Shown piece after piece: positions 24,301 through 35,639 of a stretch of DNA of 64,000 nt. Every line of letters starts with the position of its first letter. Position 1 is the first letter of the stretch. Under the pieces are notes generated by a model. That model was not told where the DNA came from. It saw only the letters and a program-made list of their open reading frames with translations, and did no database searches. The DNA is from Panicum virgatum (lineage: Eukaryota > Streptophyta > Magnoliopsida > Poales > Poaceae): the NCBI RefSeq assembly GCF_016808335.1, contig NC_053149.1, forward strand, positions 35,852,118 to 35,916,117. Reading direction: 5' to 3'. Both the position numbers and the translations under genes were made by a program.

Positions 24301-27300
24301 TGCTAGTTACAAACAAAAAAAATTAGTCAAATACAAATAAACTGGTTGCAACTTTGTGATCTTTAAGGGAAAATAAGGCATCTGCATGTTCAGCCATTTG
24401 AGGCATTGGCAAACAAAAAACCATTTGTCAGTATGAAACCTCTCTCTGTTTTGCAGCGATGCATTTACTGAAAGCTTCTGGCATCGATTTGAATCTGGCC
24501 CTGAACATACCAAGGGTCCGTATCTACATTAAAAGCAAATGTAAGGTCTGTTAATTAAAAATTCTTATATATTGTAAACACCATATCACAAATAAGACCA
24601 CTGACCTCACCCACGTGACTGAGGGCACCAGAAACACCTCCGAAGGCAGTAGAAAAAATGGCATACCAAATTTGTATATCCATAAAGTACACCTACAAGT
24701 ACAGGGGTAGGTGAAATGGCAAAGAAAACCATAAGAATTCTTGTAATTTATTTACATACCAAGACAATTGGTGCCCATATGGTAATGACAACACCCAGGT
24801 TGCGTGGCACTGCAAGAAAAAATATTGTATGTCACTATAGATTTCCTCTTTGAGGAATCAAGTAAAAGTTAAGGTTAAGAAACTAATAACAAGACAAAAG
24901 GTTAAGGTAAGGAAAAGCATACTGGGGTTAACGAAATTGAGGGCAAGTTTAACAAAAATATATTCAGAAGTTTAAAGTCAGTAATATTTTAAACAACAAA
25001 ACTAATGAATTACTTTATTCATTCTAGAATTGCAAAACATATTGAATCTGCAATGTTCTAAATTTAAGGGTTTTTTTAGTTCATCTATATTTTGGCTATC
25101 ATTAATTACTTACATTTGGCATTTATGTATAGGTTTAATAAATTTCCTAATAAGTATTTCCTTACTCTAAAATTATAACTAGTAATGCTTCAAAAGAAAC
25201 ATTATAACCATTTCATATTACTCTGGTAGAGTACGTTTAGATAACCTAATTCACAATGATCATACGTTCATAACTGCATTGATGTAATCTACTATATACA
25301 ATATACTTACAGAAAGGGAAGATCTGATGCCATTCATAGTTTCCAACTCGTTGATCGAGAATGAACTTTGTTGGATCAATCAACGGGGATATCTGTACAA
25401 ATTGAACAATATGAATAAGTAAATAATCTATAAAAATGACAAGTTATCAGTTATCACCATGAGTCCCAAATATTCTTAGGGGGACAAATCCCCATATTAT
25501 AAAAAAATGGTGCAGAATTCTTTTGTTAACAAAAGTTCAACAGAATTTTCAACTCCTCTTGCAAGTAACCATTTCCCTAAAGAGGGATCCAACTTGCTGA
25601 TATCAGTTCAAGAATATAAATGTCAATGTGTCAAAATGATGTAAAAAGAAATGCTGCATTAAGTGTTAACTAGCATACCTCAACATAGAAACTGAATGCA
25701 AGCTTGGAGATGAGCAACACAGCCCAAAAGAAGACATACCTGTTGGTTCCAGTTGATATTATTTTCAATTGAAAGAGAAGCAATAGTTTGAGTATATGAA
25801 GCACCTACTTAACTATTGACAATATATCTTCATGCATCCCACGTCCAACATACAATCTTGGCTAAACATGGCAAAACATTATGTAAGAACTAATGATGCT
25901 CAATGTTTCAACTAATTGTCTAATAAGGAATATGAAAGACTGACCTGAATCCACCACATCAGAAGAACAAATACTCGTGAATTTGAGCGCTCCATGAAAT
26001 TCTGAAGTTGCGGCAACAAGAAAAACAGGGCAGCAAGAATATTTGGGATCATATATATGACAATCGCAACATTGTAAATTGACTGGTTATACCAATTCCC
26101 AATCAAACTATTTAGGATTTTGCCAGCGCCGGAGGGGTATTTGATGGAACTAGAATAGGTCACTGGAAGAATGATCACCCAAGCAATAGCCACAATAAAC
26201 TTTAGCAGATATCTGATTATCTTTGTCCACTCCATACTTCCCCATGCTTGTACAGTAAACAGTATATCCAGAGTTACTGCACAAGTAGAAATCAGGAACT
26301 TTAGCAAATAAGTTTAAGCATAACATATCACATATTTATCATGATGAATGCACTGAAAAAGTAACACACCTTTTATGAAGTTGAGAAGAGCTGCTGTGAT
26401 GAAGATACTTAAGACATTTCTGAAAACAGATCCATCAGTAATTACAGAAAGAGATCCTGAAGAACTCCATGAAACTATGAGCATTGCCTGGAAAGCCGAC
26501 TTATATGTTTTAATATTCACAAGTAAAACAAAAAAATAATTTTCATATACTTTGTAAGAGGAAATACCTGGAAAGCAAGTATGAAAAACATCCACATTCG
26601 GTCAAAACTTCTAAATATGTGCAGAAATGTGCGTACTTCTACAAAATTTGTTTTTGACTTTCTTGCTGTACCACGCTGTAGAAAAAGAAAAATAGTTTGA
26701 AAAGAGCAAAATGACGTCAACATTTGGTTCAAGTGAGCATGAAAACCTACTAATTTAAAATACTGTTAACCATGTTTAAATACCCGTCTGTCGGAAACAA
26801 CACTATATCTAGAGAGAACACAATTTTAATGTTTCCATGCAATTACAGTCCATGATTCGATGTCTTCCCAGGAAACATTTTGACATGTCCTGTAGTAGAA
26901 TCTATCCAGTTTGCATTTTCGAAGAAACAGTTGAACATAATAATATATATGCACCTATAGCTCAAAAGAGCTGTAATGAAGTATTTCAAAACAAGTAAGG
27001 AGCTACATTCTGATAATAGCTTGCACATGACAAGGAGTCTAGTTGACTAAAGTATGATGTATTGGGCAAATATATGTTTCTCCTTTGCATTCCTGATACC
27101 TTTTTGCCCATAAACAAGTAAAACATATTTATTATCATGTTCAGCATTGTAATCCTTGCAACGAGCACATTAATACAGGGTAGCAGTCCTACTAACAAGC
27201 ATAATTGTTCCAGATCATATTGGGTGCCTTCAAAAATAATGCTCCGGACTATACTGAAGTCATGATGTTGTTTCATCAGACTATTGAAGGTGAGCTCCTA

Positions 27301-30300
27301 AATAACTCAAGAAATTTTTCAACGGAAGTTGCAATATACAGAAGGTAATGATATTAGTAACAACCATTACATACCCCTTGATAAAAGAAGTTAGATGTGA
27401 GATCCCATGGCCACTTCAACTTAGTAAAACAACTCTCTGACCTATAAGGAAAACAATTTCTTACAGACTGAAAAAAAATGATAAGACAGTTGCAAAACTA
27501 CACTAACAATGCATAAACTGTCACAAAACTACAGTTTTAATCTTCTAATTTCGCAGAACACATTTTGTTTGACCTCTCGTTGAACAAAACCGTACTTCCA
27601 TTCCATGAAGTTGGCCTCACAGCCCAGCCCACATAGAAGGTAGTGTCATGTGGAATTCTCTTGTACACATCAGCAGTTCAACACTAATCTTCATCCAATG
27701 CCATCTAACAGGTCCAATATTTACCAAGAGTATCATCATTAAACTACCGATGTGGCAAGTGTTTACACACCAGCAAATGAAGCAGTTTAACTTGTAAGTA
27801 TGGAACATGGACCACTAGGCCAGGCTGATAGGTCTCTTTTGAATGACAGAAGTGTAGTTCCATGAAGCAAAAGGTCAAATAAAATGTCATTGTAAAAAAA
27901 ATAAAAGCTTAATAGCATCTTTTTTCTATCAGTTGCAAAAGAAGTGCTAATTCAAAAAATTTACTCAACACAACAAAATGGGATTACCAAAACAGTTCAT
28001 TCAGGTCGTCATAATTTCTCCAAGCTGAGTGACCCGCTGTACCTCCTCTACTTTTTTGCGCTTCCTTTGGGATGAAAGAAGAATAGCAACTTTGTAAACA
28101 CGGGACTTCCACAAACATAATGTAGCTTACTGATTGAACTTTATGTACTCACTTTCTGCAGGACCTTAAAGATAGGTTCAATGACTTTTTTCAGAAATGA
28201 TCCCTCTTCCTCAAACCCAGGTGGTGGTCGAAAATAATTTTCATCAAGCATGTCATGCAACTGCTTTGCCATCTGTCACATAAGTTAAAATTACACACAT
28301 GTCAAAGCTTTATATTAGTATATGTGGGACATGAGAAAATTGCGATTACACATATTATGGTTCAACTATAGGGTACATGATGACAGGTTCGTCGAATGTG
28401 TTCTAGAGTTCATGACAGGCTATGAATGCATTAAATAGTTTACGGTGGAATTAGTTTATTGCCTCATAAAGTGAAACTACTAAGTGAGGCATGCTTAAAA
28501 CCTAGACCAGTAGACCTTGAAGCAATTGTCATGTTTCTTATAACAAGCTTTCTAGGTTCTAAATTGACAACCTTGACGTCAGGAAACTGTGGTTTGGTGA
28601 AAATATAACTCATATTCAGTAGCAATGGGGTGTATTTCAACTGAGACCCATATCTCCATTGCTCTGTGTTACAAATGAAAGAGAGAGTGGACTGTGTATC
28701 TATTGATAGAGGCCCTTTGGGCTATATATACAAGAGACCCCCAAACCCTAGACACTAGGATATGACTATACTACCCTTAACACCCCCCCTCAAATGCAAC
28801 GTGAATACAATGTCGTTGCATTTGAAGAGTGGTACTAAGTACATGAGTTGAAAGAAACACTAATACATGACTAATACATCCAAAGTCCTAAAACAACAAA
28901 GATGTCGTCGAAGCGTGCAGCTCTTGAACATGTCTTGTAGAACGATCTCCTCCACAAGTGGTGAACAACCAAGTCTTCACAAACCAGTACATCGACTCTT
29001 CGACAGGAAGCTTGCTTTGGAGACTTTCAACTTGACAATATGTGTCAAACCAGCCAAACGGAGAGGAGAGAGTTCACTGCTGCAAGACGGCAGGCAGCGA
29101 GATGACATGATGATGACGACAAATAAATGGCCATTGGTCATGATGTGGAGCAAAACGGCTCCGAAAGGGACCAAGAGGGCATTGTCGCACCAACGATGAT
29201 GATGTGATTAGCCAAATCGACGGGACTTAGCTAACCAAAATAAAAACAAGATATGGGCTGATTTGACAAGGAAATGGTGGACACGCACGGCATTGACGAA
29301 CTGGAGATGTATAACTGGACTTGGATTGACACTAATGCAATGTGACACGATTTGCTGCAGCAAAGAACACATTTAAGCATCAAGCAAGGACTGCTAGCAG
29401 CTGATATGGATGGACACATCACACATGTGGACTGAATATACTGCAGAAAAAGGACTCAAGGCAGCAGCAGATGACAGCAGCAGGCATAAGCAAAAGATGA
29501 GCAGGGCAGCACAGCCGCACACACAGACAGATAGCAGCAGTTTGCAATGACATGGTGGAAGATAAGATAACTTGCTACTTGAAGATGACAGCACAGCCCA
29601 AGCAAGAAATTGGAGCATATTGCAACTGCATAACCATGAGAGGCATGCCAAGGAAACAAGAAGCTTGAACCATAGCTACTGAAATTAGAGGCCACATGAG
29701 AGCAAAGCAGTAGCAAAGATGACAGATAATCCATTCCTCTGTTCTCTTCCAAATAAGCAGCACGAAGCTACAGCCAAGGATGTGATTGATTGGAAGAGAA
29801 GAGACGAGCAGAGGAGGAAAAATATCACCGCTAGGAAATGGCTCATGGCTGCAGCAGATCGAGGGCCAACAGCTCGGCCGAAGCTCGCACACGGGCGGAC
29901 GGTCGATGCAGAGCAGGGGAGTGAGGCGCAGCAGCTGTAGAAGAGGCCGCGCAGGGGGTCCACGACGGGCGGGACGACGACGGGGCGGCGGACAGCCGGA
30001 TGGGCGGCGACGGGACGGCGGACGGCCGGATGGGCGGCGACGGGCCGCCATGGCCGAGATCCAGCCCCCACAGGGCGGATCCGGCTCGGGGAGGCCCGTC
30101 GGCGGCGATGGAAGACGGCGACGGAGGACGACGAGCGCAGCGCGGACGGGCGGATCCGGCTCGGGGAGGGCCAACGACGACAGGCAGCCGACGCCCGCGC
30201 GGACGGCCGTGGTCGGGCAGACGCGCAGGCGGCCGCGGATGGAGGCGCGCAGACGCGCGCGGGCGGAAGGAGGCCACGACGGGCGGCGGAGGACGACGGC

Positions 30301-33300
30301 GCGGATCCGACGGCGGTGAAGATCTTGCTGCTGCTGCTGCTGAGCCGCGACGGGAGGACGGTCCGCGACAGGCGGCGCAGGAGGCCGGCGGCTCCGCAAC
30401 TGGCGGATCCGCGACGGCGGAGTGGAGAGCCGGAACGGCGGCTAGACAGGCGGAGTGGACGGCGGCCGCGCGGATGGAGGCCCGCGGACGCGCGACGGGC
30501 GGCCGGGAAAAGCGGATCCGCCGGCGGGAAAGCGGATCCACCGACGGAGGCGCGCGACGAGAGGACGGGCTGCTGCTGCTGCTGCTGCTGCTGCTGTGAT
30601 GACGCTACGGGAAGGGGTAAAAAATGGGTTTGGGGCTAGAGGATTGCCGCCCCCAGGAGCACGACGAGCTCCCAGGGGCAGCGCAGCGGCGATGAGAAGG
30701 GTGGTGGCCGGATCTCACCTAAGCTTTGATACCATGTTACAAATGAAAGAGAGAGTGGACTGTGTATCTATTGATAGAGGCCCTTTGGGCTATATATACA
30801 AGAGACCCCCAAACCCTAGACACTAGGATATGACTATACTACCCTTAACACTCTGAACTTGAATTCATATATAGCATAAGGAGCAACGGGATTGATGTTG
30901 AGCTGTTAGGTCTGGAAGAGTAGAGTAAGAAGTATTATCGAACATGTGTTTCTCTTCAGTGGGCTATGTTGCCTCTGGTGATAAAATCGTATGCCATTCT
31001 TTATAAAAAGAGGATCAATTTTGATGAAGCCTCAATCCCACAACAACAAACAACAACAACATAGCCTTTTGTCCCAAGCGAGTTGGGGTAGGCTAGAGAT
31101 GAAGCCTCAATCCCACATTATTTATTATTTAAAAATCAGGAATTTTTCAATATAACTGTTCCAAGACACAGCGACACAGCATATGAAACCATTGCTTCAA
31201 ATTATCATTGAAACAAATATGTAAATTGAATAGATCAACCATGACCTTTGTTTCGGAAAAGAGAACACAGAAGGTCAGCCATCCTCAATAAGTTACTTAA
31301 GTTAGAATGACCTTCTGGAGGAAGCCAAAAGGCTGGTTTTTGCATGAGAGATACTTACATGGTGGAATATGTAGCACAGGCACTCAGGCATAAACCGAAC
31401 ATTTGAAGCCTCACCCCAGATAAGAAGATACAATCCAATGTGAAGAAGCTTCAGCTGTTGCTTCTTATGTTCTGTAACATCATGACTGATCCTACAAGAC
31501 AAAAGTGAATATGTAGGAGTTAATAAGGCACATGTTCTAAAAAAGGGTGGACGTATGAAGTGCTAATGGGCACACTGAGAATAGCTATCAGAAGAAAGTC
31601 GCAAACTGTAGGTTAGTCAAGCAACTACACCACATACATGATATTGTAACTAACATGCAAATAGCGACACCATGATTTGTAATTTCCAAATATCTTTTTC
31701 CACAATTCATTCACAGTGCCAACCTGAAAAATAACATGCCAGCTCAGTATCAGATTTCTTCAAAAGGGTTAGTTCAGCAGGACACACAAGAACTTGAAAT
31801 ATAAGATAAAATGCCTCAAACAGAATCTTTAAAATGGCATATATCTTACTAAAGGTTGCCCTTCCTGTGCAGCAGTTCTTGTACTAATATTTGCTAGAAG
31901 CAAAACCATGTTTTCTCTTTGATTTTCTACATTTGATTTCTGCGCAAAAAAAATGCACATCATTCAGTTCTCATAGAACGATGTTTGCCAAAGATAATAC
32001 ATGCGAACCAGTAAGACTGAAGCAGTGACACTTTGTCACCTTCTTTGAACGTTTCAGAAAACAAACGAATAAACAATGACATCACCTGAAATCCAAATGC
32101 TAGTGAAAGCCAGTCGAGTAAATCTCGGATAGATTTATCCCCCTGCCTATGCAAAGAAGACATGTGTGGCATTGGAAGACCATCTATGACACTTATTGCA
32201 TCAATAGCACCTCTTATCTACATCATTTACAGGGTAACAAAATCAAACTTACTGCAGATTTTCATGAACAAGTAGAAATAGTGTTAAGTTATCAAAGTTG
32301 TGTAAGACCTCCGGAAGTTCAACAATTGCTTCAGAAGAACCAGGAAAATTGATGGGGATAATGTTGTACTTGTAGTTCTTGAAATGATGACCCTTTTCCT
32401 CGATCATTTCCGCAAACCTTATCACCTAAAGTTGAAAATTGTGTTTAAGAAGCTTACCAAGAACATAGGAAATAATATAAGAAACAAACAATTACAACGC
32501 GTCACCTGGGGATCAACTTTGTTATTTGTTACATCCCTTAACACTTCATAAAGAGAAGAGGCCACTTGGTAATATCTAGCCATCTCCTCACTGTTTCAAT
32601 ATATATAATGTTTATTAACAGTACAACAGATAAGAAGTACCTCACAAATGTATATATTCCTCCACCCATAAAAAAGTGTATATATTTCTTACAAGTTTCT
32701 CTTTTCTGAAATTTGACTCATACTAGCACAGTACTTCTTGTAAAACTCTTGGATCTCATTTGCATCATTGCCCAGAACTTGTATGTCATCCTGTCAGACA
32801 GAGATTAATCTCAGGTATTCACAAATGAAGATGGGTGACAAAATAAAGTTTGAAAGGATTAAAATGGAGCAAGATAAGTTGTTTCAAATGCCAATCTTCT
32901 CTCACAGTGGACAGGTTAGAGTATTGAACTTAAGGAGTTGTTGAAACTCCTGTCCGGGTTCAAAGCATGGTACCATCTTAGAACAAAGCCAGGGGAAGTC
33001 TGCCCCAATGTTCTTTTCTTGGTTGGTTAAACCGGGCATGGTCACAACATGATCGTGCCTGGTTCAGATGCTAGCACCACTGCAGGGAACAATCTCCTTT
33101 ATCTGGTATCAAACTAAAGAATAATCTACTTTATCTGTTATGAAACTAAGCCAAGAATGCAAGGCTGTCATAATTCGTGACTAGGCTGTATGAATCACTA
33201 ACACCGAGTGATTACTAATAATCATTGCTCCTCTGAGCAGCCAACTGAACAATGTATATGTTTGGTGCCCCCAGGGATAAACCACACCATTTGCGAGGTT

Positions 33301-34964
33301 GAGATACTACTGAAGTAGCGAGTAATATGAGTCTTAATTTTCCCCTCAATTTTGCATAGATGAAGGAAACTTAGCTAATGTGAGGGCAGGAAGATATCAA
33401 AAGAACAGATAACAAGCAGTAATTTAAATCTTAACCAGAATAAGAGTAAGCTCAGTACTACAAGATGTATGCTAAGGTTTCTTTCCCATAACCTGATGAA
33501 AAGTGGATTAGGGTTTTAGGTACAGTGAAGGGGAGGGGAAATAACGTCATGAACGATTCCATGTAGAAGCTTACTTGGTCCAGTTTAATTGACATGTATG
33601 TTTTGAACTGACGAACACCACGTTGAGTTGATGAAGGATCCATTCTTTGGACTTTCTTGAAGGCATATCTGCGACCTTGGTACAACATGAATGGTAGAAC
33701 CATTTTCATATCAGAATAGATTTTACTACTTGACATATCAATGATTAGAACATAAATGACACATGTTCTTAAAAAAATGGAACTGTGATATTGCAAAGGT
33801 AGAGGAAAGTTGAACAAAAATCAGAATGGTCCATGATAGAACTAGTAAACCAATAACATAATAGCACTTATGTCGATGAATAAATTAAGAGTTATTTAGA
33901 AAGCTCTCGCAGGTGTTGTACAATACACTAGTTTTGCCTAGTAACCATCTATTAAAACACTTTTTGAAGACAGCGAAATGCAGTTGGTCGTTACACAAGC
34001 AGCAAATTCAAATGCAAGCATGAATGAATTCGCGCATTCCTATAGCCTGAAAAGTCTGAACTACAAGCCATTTGAATTTTTTTTTACCTATACACTAGTA
34101 TGCATTGACATGAATGCCTCCTGTTCTCTATCAAGCATAGATCCTTCCTTGGTGTTTTCAAATGAAAATGGATCTTACAACAACACATCATGCTTATCAA
34201 CATAACAGAACAATGAAGAAATCTTAATATCGAAGTTCAAAGAATGTTGTGGTCAAAACATGAGGAAATTCGTGCCACAGGTGAACATCCGGGGTCCACA
34301 CTTCAAGCTCGATGTGAAAAAATAATCAAATATTGCTATGCACGTAAATCTTTTCTATGTTATATAGAATATAAAATGCAAATGATACTTTGCTGACATC
34401 GAGCATAGACTTAGTACATAACAAAGTGCACACCCAGCTCGATTTGATTTTGAACCGTCCCAGTGCCATTTTGTACAACACCTGTTTCCAACGGCATTAA
34501 ATGCATGCAAGCTAATATCCCAAAATATCAACTCAATAATGTAAAGTCATGAGCAATATTTTGCCGTAACTAATGGAAGCATTAAGGTGACGACAGCAAA
34601 ACTATGAGCGCCCGTGCTTTCTGGAGCAAGCAGTATTCTAGTTTCGTGAGGCAAATGTACATGTAGAACCACCTAACTCCACTAGCTACCGCATTGCACC
34701 CGGGGAAAAGAGAACAATCCAAGGGAAGGGAGGCAGGCAAGGCTACTCACAGAGGAACGCAACGCGCGGGTTGAGCGGCTCGACCTCGTCCGCGGCGCGC
34801 ACGAAGGGCATGACCTCGGGCGCGACGGCGCCGGGCACCCGCTCCCCAACGTCCGCCTCTCCCCCCGGCAGCCTCCGCGACGCCAGCGTGAGGGCCAGCG
34901 CGTCCCGCCTCCGCCTCGGCAGCGCTCCCGCCGACGTCGACGCCTCCGCCGCCATTGCCGCCAT
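10533..34964 (-). CDS. CALS7: Callose synthase 7-like (glucan synthase-like, GT48), intact 42-exon gene
   Basis: Makes beta-1,3-glucan from UDP-glucose at the plasma membrane. The Arabidopsis CalS7 clade works in sieve plates. Blocks, N to [16 protein letters not shown] (Vta1-like region), [20 protein letters not shown] (FKS1 domain, ~res 330), [16 protein letters not shown] with membrane segments, [15 protein letters not shown] and FFANSLFM (~res 1000), [57 protein letters not shown] (~res 1350), many C-terminal TM helices, then [12 protein letters not shown]. Exons: 34964-34751, 33675-33575, 32790-32693, 32590-32506, 32425-32309, 32217-32086, 31939-31850, 31723-31638, 31491-31359, 28272-28153, 28064-27988, 27441-27375, 26675-26568, 26487-26370, 26276-25945, 25861-25809, 25739-25679, 25392-25311, 24809-24760, 24692-24606, 24523-24440, 24302-24217, 24143-24062, 23983-23820, 23719-23596, 23465-23365, 23272-23188, 23108-22957, 22430-22321, 22199-22077, 21992-21924, 21806-21653, 21571-21466, 16213-16091, 16018-15903, 15783-15700, 13361-13249, 13166-12937, 12209-11412, 11323-11273, 11192-11007, 10886-10533. 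Total 5706 nt, 1901 residues, phases consistent. A start at 34955 is also possible. Confidence 0.95.
12592..12720 (+). repeat. LTR-like remnant in intron 38 of the callose synthase gene
   Basis: The block begins tgttaggagagattgag, contains a TATATAA-like element (gattatataaaccagg, ~12655) and ends near tcagttatca, about 125 bp in all. This resembles a short LTR in layout and length. No partner LTR or exact target duplication was found. Confidence 0.3.
14395..15114 (+). mobile_element. L1-type LINE 3' fragment (zf-RVT region) in intron 36
   Basis: Broken plus-strand frames match the C-terminal region of plant L1 polymerases: [20 protein letters not shown], then [12 protein letters not shown], then (in another frame) a WTADRLARRG-like stretch near 14620. 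A non-coding 3' end with tatatctgtaatg and an oligo-A tract (15106-15114) follows. It is 5'-truncated and antisense to the host gene. Confidence 0.7.
15286..15335 (+). repeat. (CAA)n microsatellite in intron 36
   Basis: About 16 uninterrupted CAA units. Such tracts are often length-polymorphic. Confidence 0.97.
16490..16695 (-). mobile_element. Possible tRNA-related SINE in intron 33
   Basis: The minus strand has a B-box-like gagttcgagccc (near 16590-16602). About 65 nt upstream is an A-box-like tggtcagga. A 14-bp perfect palindrome (agaaactagtttct) lies between them. An A/T-run sits at the 16684 edge. No target duplication was found, so the call is tentative. Confidence 0.3.
16950..17074 (+). 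repeat. 5' LTR of copia copy 1
   Basis: 125 bp. Contains the TATA-like tctatatatacccaccc and ends tccaata. It pairs with 20951-21075. Confidence 0.93.
17130..20854 (+). pseudogene. Copia pol remnant (protease, integrase, RT, RNase H), copy 1
   Basis: Domains occur in copia order but in several frames: protease [16 protein letters not shown] (~17510), GAG-pre-integrase [11 protein letters not shown] (~17900), integrase with [15 protein letters not shown] and PQNGKAERM (~18080-18390), reverse transcriptase [10 protein letters not shown] and YVDDIVL (~19760-19930), and RNase H ending with [13 protein letters not shown] near 20715. Breaks include a frame change near 17985, a TAG at 19282-19284 where copy 2 has CAG, and a shift near 19545. 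Gag is absent. Confidence 0.9.
20951..21075 (+). repeat. 3' LTR of copia copy 1
   Basis: 125 bp, preceded by a G-rich polypurine tract (tgcggggggg). It differs from the 5' LTR at three positions and is followed by the target duplication cttag. Confidence 0.93.
22557..22839 (-). mobile_element. Complete 283-bp TRIM/SMART-type retrotransposon in intron 28
   Basis: Two 84-bp terminal repeats (22557-22640 and 22756-22839) differ at two sites and have TGTT...AACA ends. They are bracketed by a perfect 5-bp duplication, aaaca (22552-22556 and 22840-22844). Read on the minus strand, the repeat is followed immediately by TGGTATCAAAGCC, a primer-binding site for initiator Met-tRNA. The other repeat is preceded by a purine run (gagtgggag). 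There is no coding capacity. The structure is that of a terminal-repeat retrotransposon in miniature; the size is close to what I recall for the SMART family of grasses. It is in the same orientation as the host gene. Confidence 0.9.
28667..28782 (-). repeat. 3' LTR (minus orientation) of the non-autonomous element
   Basis: 116 bp with TGTT...AACA ends. It includes ggctatatatacaag and matches 30735-30850. Confidence 0.9.
29575..30541 (-). other. GC-rich low-complexity open frames inside the non-autonomous LTR element
   Basis: Minus-strand frames of 274 and 232 residues (and plus-strand frames opposite) are Arg/Pro/Ala-rich. They include a Gln run encoded by CAG repeats. Short units such as gcggatccggctcggggagg recur near 30075 and 30155. 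No family is recognised, and long frames are expected by chance at this GC content. Confidence 0.3.
30569..30597. repeat. (CTG/CAG)n microsatellite
   Basis: About nine uninterrupted units inside the non-autonomous LTR element. A shorter tract of the same unit lies near 30322-30341. Confidence 0.95.
30735..30850 (-). repeat. 5' LTR (minus orientation) of the non-autonomous element
   Basis: 116 bp, apparently identical to 28667-28782. The primer-binding site directly adjoins it on the minus strand. Confidence 0.9.
31043..31097 (-). mobile_element. 55-bp RTE LINE tail with target-site duplication, in intron 9
   Basis: On the minus strand the insert reads tctagcctaccccaact... and ends in a TTG-repeat tail. 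This matches the 3' end of the RTE fragment near 9930-9975. It is bracketed by a perfect 20-bp direct repeat (31023-31042 and 31098-31117, starting gatgaagcctc). This is target-primed reverse transcription that stopped after the last ~55 bp, or a SINE sharing the tail. Confidence 0.85.
33676..34750 (-). other. Intron 1 of the callose synthase gene
   Basis: 1075 bp between exons 1 and 2, with a gtgagt donor and a ccaag acceptor. It is AT-rich, and no element or RNA gene was recognised in it. Confidence 0.7.
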
Positions 34965-35013
34965 CGCCCAATGCCTGCTCGACCAATGGGCGAGGCGCCG
35001 GCGTCGGCGGCGA

Positions 35014-35019
35014 TTTATA
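35014..35019 (-). promoter_or_regulatory. TATA box of the callose synthase gene
   Basis: TATAAATC on the minus strand, about 50 nt upstream of the ATG at 34964. It lies in an otherwise GC-rich promoter. If used, the 5' leader would be very short, perhaps 15-25 nt. Confidence 0.6.
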
Positions 35020-35315
35020 CGCCATCGGGGAAAGGCGGGGAGGCTCGCGCAGGGGATGGACGCGCGGTGCGGTTGCCGGGGCGGCGGGGCAAGCGCAGTA
35101 TTCGAATTCGAGCACCCGCCGAGGAAGCAAGGAATTCTGCTCTCCGCTGGGGCTGGGCTAGCCGCGGGACGGGGCAAGCGACCAACAAGAGGAAAGGCTT
35201 TTTCTCTGTCGGCGGCGGCGCACCGCTTCGCTTTTCTCCGCTCGGTCTCCGAGTTGCGGCTGCCACGTTGGCCCGGTTGGTCCGGCCGTGCTGGAAAGCG
35301 GAAAAGCCATGAAGG

Positions 35316-35633
35316 GGCCGTTTAGTTCCCCGCATAAATTTGTTATACTAATTAGGAGTATTAAATATAAATTAATTATAAAACTAATTACACGGATGGA
35401 CGGAAAATAGCGAGGCGAATCTATTAAGGCTAATTAATTTGTCATTAGAGGTTGGTTACTGTAGCACAACGTTGTCTAATTATTGCATAATTAGGTTCAT
35501 TAGATTCGTCTCGCGATTTCACCCGGGAGTTATGGAATGAGTTTTGTCAGTTATCCACATTTAATATTTCAAATTAGTGGTCAAACGGTGCAAGTACTGT
35601 AGCATGTGAAATGTCTTGAGAACTAAACGGGCT
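35316..35633. mobile_element. hAT-like MITE in the callose synthase promoter region
   Basis: The left end reads ggggccgtttagttcccc. The reverse complement of the right end reads gagcccgtttagttctc. The interior includes ggttactgtagcac and attagattcgtct, phrases typical of an abundant grass MITE family. It lies roughly 350 bp upstream of the start codon. Confidence 0.65.
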
Positions 35634-35639
35634 CGAAAT

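Larger units (their letters stand above)
28667..30850 (-). mobile_element. Non-autonomous LTR retrotransposon (LARD/TR-type), in intron 9
   Basis: Two 116-bp LTRs (28667-28782 and 30735-30850) appear identical. They are flanked by the 5-bp duplication ctctg (28662-28666 and 30851-30855). On the minus strand the 5' LTR is followed at once by TGGTATCAAAGCTTAGGTG (Met-tRNA primer-binding site). The 3' LTR is preceded by gaggggggg (polypurine tract). The 1952-bp interior has a very GC-rich half (29840-30720) and a normal-composition half, with no gag, protease, integrase or RT motif. It must therefore depend on another element. Identical LTRs mean a recent insertion. Same orientation as the host gene. 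Confidence 0.9.

Noticed and set aside
29786..30319. 177-codon plus-strand Arg/Gly frame
   Set aside because: Low-complexity shadow in a very GC-rich block of a non-autonomous LTR element, opposite an equally long minus frame; no domain.
34771..35325. 184-codon plus frame across the callose synthase promoter
   Set aside because: Overlaps exon 1 and the TATA box of a strongly supported minus gene and has no known domain.
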